Shown piece after piece: positions 1-6,035 of a stretch of DNA of 25,035 bases. Both the position numbers and the translations under genes were made by a program. The notes under the pieces are model-generated. The model saw nothing but the letters and a program-made list of their open reading frames with translations, did no database searches and had not been told where the DNA came from. Numbering within the stretch: the first letter of the stretch is position 1; every line of letters starts with the position of its first letter. The stretch comes from Arenicellales bacterium. Lineage in GTDB: Bacteria > Pseudomonadota > Gammaproteobacteria > BMS3Bbin11. The stretch is from contig JARFQC010000154.1 of NCBI GenBank assembly GCA_029287965.1, forward strand, positions 1 to 25,035, given 5' to 3'.

Positions 1-6
1 CTCAAT

Positions 7-40
7 GTCTCGTGGGCTCGGAGATGTGTATAAGAGACAG
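7..40 (+). other. Nextera adapter / Tn5 mosaic-end sequence (assembly artefact)
   Basis: These 34 bases match the Illumina Nextera read-2 transposase adapter as I know it. The last 19 bases (22–40, AGATGTGTATAAGAGACAG) are the Tn5 mosaic end. Translation gives the peptide MGSEMCIRDR, a well-known adapter-derived contaminant. The six bases before it (1–6) sit where the end of an i7 index would be, but this cannot be proven. The stretch is library-preparation sequence left on a contig end, not a natural transposon. Confidence 0.97.
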
Positions 41-98
41 GAACATCATCTTATTTTCGGCCCCCGCTGGCAATATGCGATTGGCGGAGACATGCCGA

Positions 99-383
99 TC
101 AGTCGGCCGTATCGAACTTGTAGTGCTTCCTGATCGGCTTCGTGATTTTCCAGACGCATTTCATGCCACGGGGAAATACCACCAGATCACCACTGGTGAT
201 GGTGACCGGTTCACAGTCCTCAGGTGTTATGACAGCGGTGCCTTCGAGAACGTAACATGTTTCCTGCTGTTCGTAGAGCCAGTCGAATTCAGACACGCCC
301 TTTGACCATATCGGCCAGCCGTCAACATACAGGACATCGAGCTTGGCCGGCGTGACGTTGTGTTCAACAGTTATTGGATTCAT
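99..383 (-). CDS. Small cupin-domain protein (DUF861/Cupin_3 type)
   Basis: A 94-residue protein that is one cupin beta-barrel. The Cupin_3 pattern is visible: W-x-K-G-x-S-x-F-x-W near residues 26–35, then E-T-C-Y-V-L-E-G-T-A around 41–50, then S-G-D-L-V-V-F-P-R-G around 64–73, and a K-H-Y ending. Related proteins include EutQ-like and ureidoglycine aminohydrolase-like cupins, but single-domain members mostly have no assigned reaction, so none is given here. The classic metal-binding histidine pattern is not evident. A GGGAG sequence lies about 10 nt before the ATG. The gene follows the ArgE-like gene by 103 bp on the same strand and may be the last gene of that unit. It lies next to the contig end, so its downstream context is lost. 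Confidence 0.8.
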   Translation of the reverse strand: MNPITVEHNVTPAKLDVLYVDGWPIWSKGVSEFDWLYEQQETCYVLEGTAVITPEDCEPVTITSGDLVVFPRGMKCVWKITKPIRKHYKFDTAD

Positions 384-486
384 TAAATGTAAACTCCCGG
401 GTGAAAGAGCAATAGGCCTGCATAGCCTTCAACGCGCTTCATTGTAACGGTATTGCCAGAATCGACCAGCGCAATTCCCGGCACAA

Positions 487-1653
487 TCAACTTGAACCGG
501 CTTGAACGCAAAACCGCCGTATCAATCCATCCAGCAGGACCACCGTGGGTTGAATACGATTCAGCGCGATAAATTCATCCGGCTGATGCGCCTGCGCAAT
601 ATCACCCGGCCCCAGCACCACAGTGTCCATTCCGCACTGTTTAAAAAAAGGTGCCTCGGTCGAATAGGCAGCAGACTCGGCTGCCGTGCCGGTTAATTCT
701 TCTGCCGCGGCCACAATGGCCGAGGCCGGCGACGACTCGAAAGGCGGCACGCTCTCCATCAGGGTATACATTTCCAGTTCAAGACCGGAACCGCCCGTCA
801 GTGCGGTTAATCTGCGGCCGATTTCATCCCGCAGTGAATCCGGCAGCATCCCCGGCAGGGGACGCAGATCGTAGTGCAGCTCACAGTGCGCACAGATGCG
901 GTTTGGATTATCTCCACCGAAAATCCTTCCCAGGTTTAGCGTTGGTGAGGCAACGGCAAAGGCGTCATCCCGGTAGCGCTGCTGCAACTCATCGCGCCAG
1001 GCCAGGACATCAGCCAGCACACGGTGCATGCCTTCCATTGCATTCACGCCCAGGGATGGGTCGCTGGAATGTCCGGATCGCCCCACCAGCCGTATCGCTT
1101 CCATCATCATGCCCTTGTGCATGCGAACAGGTCTGAGGCCCGTAGGTTCACCGATAACAACGTGGCCCGCCTGCAGTCGACCGCTTGCTGCCAGTTCGCG
1201 AGCGCCGTTCATCGTCGACTCTTCATCGGCGGTGGCTACTATCACCAGTGGCGCCTGCAGAGCTGCAGCTGAGTAACGGCGTGCGGCGGCGATAGCAAGG
1301 GCAAAGAATCCTTTCATGTCACAGGTGCCCATGCCGTACAGGCGGCCGTCCGCCTCGGTCAGGTCAAGGGGATTGTAGTGCCAGCGCGATTCGTCGAACG
1401 GTACCGTATCGGTGTGGCCGGCGAGAACGAGACCACCCTGCCCTTTTCCCAGTGTTGCAATGAGGTTTGCCTTGTCTGGATTCGCAACCAGGGGCAGGAC
1501 TTCTACGTGAAACCCGAGGTCTTCCAGCCAGCCTGCCAGCTTGTTGATGACGCCCTGGTTACCCATGTCGATATCCGGGCTGACACTGCTGACAGAGGGA
1601 ACGGCAACGATCTCGCGCATCAACTGCAGCGTATCCGGTGGACTGGCCTTCAT
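487..1653 (-). CDS. argE: Acetylornithine deacetylase (ArgE-like, M20 family)
   Basis: A 388-residue M20-family metallohydrolase, close to the usual ArgE length. ArgE removes the acetyl group from N2-acetylornithine to give ornithine in cytoplasmic arginine synthesis. Visible motifs are G-H-T-D-T-V-P (H80 as metal ligand, D82), Y-G-M-G-T-C-D-M-K-G (D112 bridging two metals), T-A-D-E-E-S (E144 as general base, E145 as ligand), G-E-P-T-G (E169) and the C-terminal A-H-Q-P-D-E (H356). The segment after residue 180 is the lid/dimerisation domain. AGAGGTAA precedes the ATG at good spacing. It lies 48 bp downstream of the M3 peptidase gene and is probably co-transcribed with it. Other M20 amidohydrolases or deacylases share the fold, so substrate assignment rests on the ArgE-like motif wording. 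No other arginine gene is adjacent. Confidence 0.85.
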   Translation of the reverse strand: MKASPPDTLQLMREIVAVPSVSSVSPDIDMGNQGVINKLAGWLEDLGFHVEVLPLVANPDKANLIATLGKGQGGLVLAGHTDTVPFDESRWHYNPLDLTEADGRLYGMGTCDMKGFFALAIAAARRYSAAALQAPLVIVATADEESTMNGARELAASGRLQAGHVVIGEPTGLRPVRMHKGMMMEAIRLVGRSGHSSDPSLGVNAMEGMHRVLADVLAWRDELQQRYRDDAFAVASPTLNLGRIFGGDNPNRICAHCELHYDLRPLPGMLPDSLRDEIGRRLTALTGGSGLELEMYTLMESVPPFESSPASAIVAAAEELTGTAAESAAYSTEAPFFKQCGMDTVVLGPGDIAQAHQPDEFIALNRIQPTVVLLDGLIRRFCVQAGSS

Positions 1654-1701
1654 AGTTTTATTACCTCTTTGCGCGCATCACAGGGTGATTAGCCGGAGAA
1701 A

Positions 1702-3873
1702 CTACTGCTCGATGCCCAGCGATGCAAAGAAAGACTGCATCGACCGTTTCCTGCCCAGGAAAGATTCTATCGAGTATTCCTCGTCGCGCGATGAACCCGG
1801 AGCAAAAATCTCGTTGTACAGACGCCTGCCAAGGCGGACATCCACCAGGCCATCAGGGCTCTCCCTGAACAAGGACACCAGGTCTGAAGCGATTGCTCTT
1901 GACCACGCATAACCATAATAGCTTGCATCATAACCATCCAGGTGACCGAAGGACGCCAGCATGGCCGTATCATCAGGAAAAGCCAGGTAGGCTTTTGCTC
2001 CGATTGAATTTGCGTATCGTGTCAGACTGCGTTTTTTGTCAGGCTTGCCAAGCATATGCAGTTTCGTATCAATCATGCTGTAGGCCAACTGGCGCCGCTC
2101 GAACAAGGCGATGCTCGCCATACGGGCGTCCTTGAGACCAGCCAGCACCTCCGCAGGGATGGCCCGCTGCGGATCACGGTAATCGACGGCAAAACCTTCC
2201 ACGACTGCCTTGTCGCGCATCCAGTATTCCAGCAGCTGTGAGGGTACCTCGACAAAGTCTGCGGGGACGTTTGTACCAGAAAAGCGGGCATAGCTTGCTG
2301 TAGAGAGCAAGGCATGCAAGGCATGGCCGAACTCATGAAACAGTGTTTCCACGTCTTCCAGTGAAAGCAGTGACGGCCGGTCTTCACCCGGTGGCGGAAA
2401 GTTGCCGACCAGCGCACTGACCGGTCGTTGCCTGCGACCATCGTCCAGGCGTTTTCCCGTTGTTATCGAGAAGTGCGCAAAGTGGTTGTATTTGCCCGCG
2501 CGAGGAAACAGGTCCATGTATAGAAGCCCCAGGGGCACGCCGCTGCCCGCGTCAGTGAGGGCGTAAAGACGCAGCGCGTCATCCCATCGCTCCGGTGCAT
2601 ACACGCGGGTAAATTCGATACCGAACAATTCCGAGAAGGTATCCATGATCCCGGCCAGCACACGGTCCATTGGAAAGTAGTTCTTCAACTCCCGGGCATC
2701 GATTCCGAACATGGCGAGCTTGAGCCGATTGACATAGTACGGGACATCCCAGTAGGCAATCTCCGCGTCCACGTCACAGGTATCTCCGGCTTTCAGGTCG
2801 CGCAGTGCTTCGAGCTCCTGCTCGAATTTCGCTTGCAGGCCTTTGCTTAATTGCTGCTGGAATTCCAGCGATTTTCCGGCAGTTCCGGCCATCGCGACTT
2901 CTGTGCGGTAGTCAGCCCAGTGATCGTAGCCCAGCATCTTTGCAATACGTGCACGCAGTGAGAGCATCTGCTTCACCAGGGGAAGGTTTTCATCTTTCGC
3001 CCTCTGGTAGCGGGCTGTGGCCAGCATATGGCGAGTCTGCTCGTCGCTCGCCTGCTTCATCAACAAGTCATAGACCCAGCGGACATTGACGTTGATGCGA
3101 TAGTTGCCGCTTTCAGCCAATGATGCGTGTTCTTCGAGTAACTCTGCCGGTATCCCAGCAAGTTTGTCCACTGCCAGTTCGACATACAGGTCCGCCTCAT
3201 TCAGGTTGGCGGAAAACTCGTTCTCAACGACTTCAAGCTCGGTCCTCAATCGCTTCAACTCGGACCGCTTGTACGCTTCCAGTTCCATACCGTTGCGCCG
3301 GTACTGTCGCATGACATCCTTAAGCAGCCTTTCATCCTCGCTGCCCAGCGGCGGTTCGGTATCTGCGTAAGTCTTGATTACCCTGTAAACATCGTCCCGG
3401 GATTCCGCAGTAATTCTCCATCTACTGTAGTGGTCAAGCGCCTCGCGAGCGGCACTGCGCATAGCTTCATCGGGATGAACTTCGGCCATCAGGTTGACCA
3501 CGCCCCGGGCATCTTCAGCGGGATAAAATGCCGTTTCGAAGGCCTGTACCGTGTTTCTGAACGAGGCAAGGTAGGGCTCAACACCGGGAATACGATTCAG
3601 CCGTTCATCTGAACTATCTATCGCATGCTGCAGGTAGAGCTGAACCGCATCAGGTGTCGCCGGCCATTGCGGCAGATTGAAAACGATGCCTGCCGCGCGG
3701 GCTGCATCCCTGAAGCTGACCAGACGCTGGAACTCCGCATTTTGCACAGGAGGACGTGCATCGAGCTCAGCTTCCGGCATCTTCATATCCAGATCGAGCG
3801 CGATAAATGCGACGACGGCAATTACGATGATGAGCAGAACCGGGACGTGCTTGTCGGTAAACGACAGATTCAT
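1702..3873 (-). CDS. Membrane-anchored M3-family zinc oligopeptidase
   Basis: A 723-residue thimet-oligopeptidase-like enzyme that would cleave short peptides. The zinc site is plain: H513-E514-F-G-H517, with the third ligand E542 in A-D-F-V-E-V-P-S-Q. The 25-residue spacing from the second His equals that of the family. The rest is the helical M3 fold. Unlike cytosolic OpdA (PrlC), the N-terminus has an uncleaved-looking hydrophobic segment (about residues 10–26, between K8/H9 and D27). No lipobox cysteine is seen, so a periplasm-facing signal anchor is inferred. An AAAGG sequence about 9 nt before the ATG supports this start, so the anchor is probably real. The gene follows ssb by 72 bp, with a strong inverted repeat between them, and precedes the ArgE-like gene. 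A role in periplasmic peptide recycling is inference. Confidence 0.88.
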   Translation of the reverse strand: MNLSFTDKHVPVLLIIVIAVVAFIALDLDMKMPEAELDARPPVQNAEFQRLVSFRDAARAAGIVFNLPQWPATPDAVQLYLQHAIDSSDERLNRIPGVEPYLASFRNTVQAFETAFYPAEDARGVVNLMAEVHPDEAMRSAAREALDHYSRWRITAESRDDVYRVIKTYADTEPPLGSEDERLLKDVMRQYRRNGMELEAYKRSELKRLRTELEVVENEFSANLNEADLYVELAVDKLAGIPAELLEEHASLAESGNYRINVNVRWVYDLLMKQASDEQTRHMLATARYQRAKDENLPLVKQMLSLRARIAKMLGYDHWADYRTEVAMAGTAGKSLEFQQQLSKGLQAKFEQELEALRDLKAGDTCDVDAEIAYWDVPYYVNRLKLAMFGIDARELKNYFPMDRVLAGIMDTFSELFGIEFTRVYAPERWDDALRLYALTDAGSGVPLGLLYMDLFPRAGKYNHFAHFSITTGKRLDDGRRQRPVSALVGNFPPPGEDRPSLLSLEDVETLFHEFGHALHALLSTASYARFSGTNVPADFVEVPSQLLEYWMRDKAVVEGFAVDYRDPQRAIPAEVLAGLKDARMASIALFERRQLAYSMIDTKLHMLGKPDKKRSLTRYANSIGAKAYLAFPDDTAMLASFGHLDGYDASYYGYAWSRAIASDLVSLFRESPDGLVDVRLGRRLYNEIFAPGSSRDEEYSIESFLGRKRSMQSFFASLGIEQ

Positions 3874-3891
3874 TTTAGCTAGCCTTTAACG

Positions 3892-3920
3892 CATGAACCC
3901 GGGCCAGGCCCGGGTTCATG
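3892..3920. repeat. Perfect 14-bp inverted repeat between ssb and the M3 peptidase gene
   Basis: CATGAACCCGGGCC at 3892–3905 and GGCCCGGGTTCATG at 3907–3920 are exact reverse complements around a single central A. In RNA it would form a very stable GC-rich hairpin with a tight loop. It lies 25 bp after the ssb stop and 18 bp before the peptidase start. No run of T follows it in the minus direction, so it is not a textbook intrinsic terminator. It may protect the ssb mRNA 3' end, partly terminate transcription, or be a dispersed repeat. Confidence 0.75.
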
Positions 3921-3945
3921 ATGGTATGCCTGGGACGTTTCAGGA

Positions 3946-4401
3946 TCAGAACGGCACATCATCGTCGAAGTCGCCGATATCTCCGCCTGACGCAGGAGCA
4001 GGACTGGCTGGCTTCCCGCCGCTGGCCGGCCTTGAACTGTTCCAGGAGCCTTCATCTCCGCCCTGACGCCCGCCGAGCATTTGCATTTCGTTAGCGACAA
4101 TCTCTGTCGTATAGCGATCCTGGCCATCCTGACCCTGCCACTTGTTCGTCTGCAATTTGCCTTCAACATATATCTGGCGACCTTTCTTGAGATACTCGCC
4201 GACAATTTCAGCGAGACGTCCGAAGAAAACGACTCGATGCCATTCTGTCTTTTCCTGCTGTTCACCCGTGTTGCGATCCTTCCATTGCTCGCTAGTTGCA
4301 AGGGTGATTTTGGCAACCGGCTTGCCGTCCGGGGAGTAGCGTACCTCAGGGTCATTGCCCAGGTTTCCTACCAGAATCACTTTGTTTACGCCTCTTGCCA
4401 T
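3946..4401 (-). CDS. ssb: Single-stranded DNA-binding protein
   Basis: A 151-residue SSB that binds single-stranded DNA during replication, recombination and repair. The N-terminal OB fold (about residues 1–110) begins with the family signature M-A-R-G-V-N-K-V-I-L-V-G-N-L-G and includes T-E-W-H-R-V and G-R-Q-I-Y-V-E-G-K-L. A Gly/Ser/Pro-rich linker (about 112–140) follows. The acidic tip D-F-D-D-D-V-P-F is the docking site for SSB partners; E. coli has I where this has V. The linker is shorter than that of the 178-residue E. coli protein. GGAGG lies about 10 nt before the ATG. The gene follows the MFS transporter by 67 bp on the same strand and is probably co-transcribed with it. In E. coli ssb diverges directly from uvrA; here the transporter lies between them. 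Confidence 0.98.
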   Translation of the reverse strand: MARGVNKVILVGNLGNDPEVRYSPDGKPVAKITLATSEQWKDRNTGEQQEKTEWHRVVFFGRLAEIVGEYLKKGRQIYVEGKLQTNKWQGQDGQDRYTTEIVANEMQMLGGRQGGDEGSWNSSRPASGGKPASPAPASGGDIGDFDDDVPF

Positions 4402-4468
4402 GTCCTGCTTCCTCCAAAATTATTAAATAGGGCCTCATCCACTGAATGCCCCTGTTCTCATTGCTGGT

Positions 4469-5869
4469 TCACGCTTGTTCGCGTGACCCGCTAGCATACT
4501 TTGCGAGCGCGTCTCTATCCAGTGTTTCACGGTCCACTTTAAGATAAACAATACCCTGCCCGGCCACATGTATGGCTTCTGCGACCCCGGTAACAGTTCC
4601 CAGCTGACGCACGATTTCATCAGTCTCTTCGAGTGTACCGGCAGGCAGCCGCAGAACCTCTGTTTCCAGCAGTTTCGGCGGACTCGCCGGCAGCATGACC
4701 AGCAGCCATACGACCATGACGGCTGCGCTCATCAGGAATACACCCGCACTGCCGTATATGCCCATAATCAATCCCCCGAAGACGCCGCCCAGAAAGGCGC
4801 CGAAAAATTCTGCACTGTTGTAGACACCAATCGCCGCGCCCTTGTTGGTTACGGGTGCCAGGCGCGACACGAGAGACGGCATCAGGGCCTCGAGTACATT
4901 GAAGCCGGTAAACCAGATCAGCATACCCACGATAAAAATTGCGGCGGAGCCCTGTGATCCGGACAGCAGCAGAAACTCCGATATGAGCATCAGCAGGATA
5001 CCGAGGATGAAGATGCGGGGAATATTTTTCTTGCGCGTAGTCAGGAAAATCATGGGCAGCATTCCGACTACGGACAACAGGATAACCGGCAGGTATATCT
5101 GCCAGTGCATCTGCCGTTCAAATCCGAGTTGCTCGACCAGGGTGACAGGCATGGCGACGAACAGGGCTGTCAGAACCAGGTGCAGGCTGAAAATACCCCA
5201 GTCCAGCCGCAACAAATGGTGATCCTTGAGGATATCCCTGAACTGCTTGCCTAGCGGGTCACGGGTAAGACTGGCATGACTGCTTACCGGGTCCGGGACC
5301 ACCAGGTAAGTGATGCCGATACCGGCCATGGCCAGAATCGCTGTGAGCCAGAATATACCGGGAACGCCAATGCTGCTGTCCAGCAGCGGCCCCAGCATCA
5401 GGGCGAGAAAAAACGAGAATCCAATCGTCATGCCAATCATGGCCATGGCCTTGGTTCGCTGCTCTTCGCGCGTCAGGTCCGATACGAGCGCAATCACTGC
5501 TGCGGCGATCGCGCCCATTCCCTGTAATGCGCGGCCGATAATCACGCCGGTAATCGTATCGGACATGGCCGCCACAACGCTGCCGATGGCAAAAATCAGC
5601 AGCCCTGCAGCGATAACCGGTTTACGGCCCCACTTGTCAGACAGCAATCCAAAGGGAATCTGGAAAATGGCCTGGGTTAAGCCGTACGCGCCGATTGCCA
5701 GGCCGGTCAACAAGGCAGTATTGCCCTCGAGTGAATCGGCATACAGCGCAAACACCGGCAGGATCAGAAACAGACCCAGCATGCGCAGGCCGAACACGCC
5801 CGCCAGCGCCATGACTGAGCGCCGTTCCAGCGGATTCATGGGAAGGCCGGGACGTCTGGATTTCTTCAT
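4469..5869 (-). CDS. YajR-like MFS transporter with C-terminal soluble domain
   Basis: A 466-residue inner-membrane protein of the major facilitator superfamily with about 12 hydrophobic segments between residues 20 and 395. Motif A, G-L-L-S-D-K-W-G-R-K-P, lies at residues 74–84 after the second helix. A hydrophilic loop near the middle joins the two six-helix halves. The last 65 or so residues form a soluble beta-alpha domain beginning L-E-T-E-V-L-R-L-P, with D-E-I-V-R-Q-L and V-Y-L-K-V-D. This resembles the YAM domain of E. coli YajR, whose substrate is not settled, so no substrate is given. A second Met at residue 11 is a possible start; neither Met has a clear ribosome-binding site. Position between uvrA and ssb resembles the pseudomonad order. 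Confidence 0.88.
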   Translation of the reverse strand: MKKSRRPGLPMNPLERRSVMALAGVFGLRMLGLFLILPVFALYADSLEGNTALLTGLAIGAYGLTQAIFQIPFGLLSDKWGRKPVIAAGLLIFAIGSVVAAMSDTITGVIIGRALQGMGAIAAAVIALVSDLTREEQRTKAMAMIGMTIGFSFFLALMLGPLLDSSIGVPGIFWLTAILAMAGIGITYLVVPDPVSSHASLTRDPLGKQFRDILKDHHLLRLDWGIFSLHLVLTALFVAMPVTLVEQLGFERQMHWQIYLPVILLSVVGMLPMIFLTTRKKNIPRIFILGILLMLISEFLLLSGSQGSAAIFIVGMLIWFTGFNVLEALMPSLVSRLAPVTNKGAAIGVYNSAEFFGAFLGGVFGGLIMGIYGSAGVFLMSAAVMVVWLLVMLPASPPKLLETEVLRLPAGTLEETDEIVRQLGTVTGVAEAIHVAGQGIVYLKVDRETLDRDALAKYASGSREQA

Positions 5870-5979
5870 CGGGTAAGACGGGTGCTTGCGAGACTCAAAC
5901 TGCCGTATTCTACATTCATCACCTGCTCAAAACACCTGCCGCAACTGCACTAAAACCAGCCGGAAAGCACGGATTCGCT

Positions 5980-6007
5980 TTGCCGGCGTGCTTGATAAGG
6001 CTATAGT
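5980..6007 (+). promoter_or_regulatory. Candidate uvrA promoter
   Basis: TTGCCG (5980–5985) and TATAGT (6002–6007) are separated by 16 bp, giving an expected transcript start about 22 nt before the uvrA ATG. The 166-bp region shared with the divergent MFS gene contains neither CTGT nor ACAG, so no canonical LexA box (CTGT-N8-ACAG) is present. The call rests only on hexamer match and position. Confidence 0.35.
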
Positions 6008-6035
6008 ATCCTATTGACTTCAGAACGGCCGCAGC

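Noticed and set aside
22..40. The Tn5 end as evidence of a natural transposon
   Set aside because: It is the engineered mosaic end joined to adapter sequence at the contig edge, with no transposase gene or second end.
12..305. A 97-codon plus-strand open frame at the contig start
   Set aside because: Its start lies in adapter sequence and the rest runs antisense to the cupin gene; no protein family is recognisable.
384..520. An open minus-strand frame across the end of the ArgE-like gene into the gap before the cupin gene
   Set aside because: It has no start with a good ribosome-binding site and only a 19-residue piece after an ATG. The ArgE-like protein already ends at a normal place, so a frameshift is not needed.
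4469..4486. A 6-bp inverted repeat (TCACGC/GCGTGA) at the MFS stop codon
   Set aside because: Short, inside coding sequence, and without a T-run in the minus direction; likely chance.
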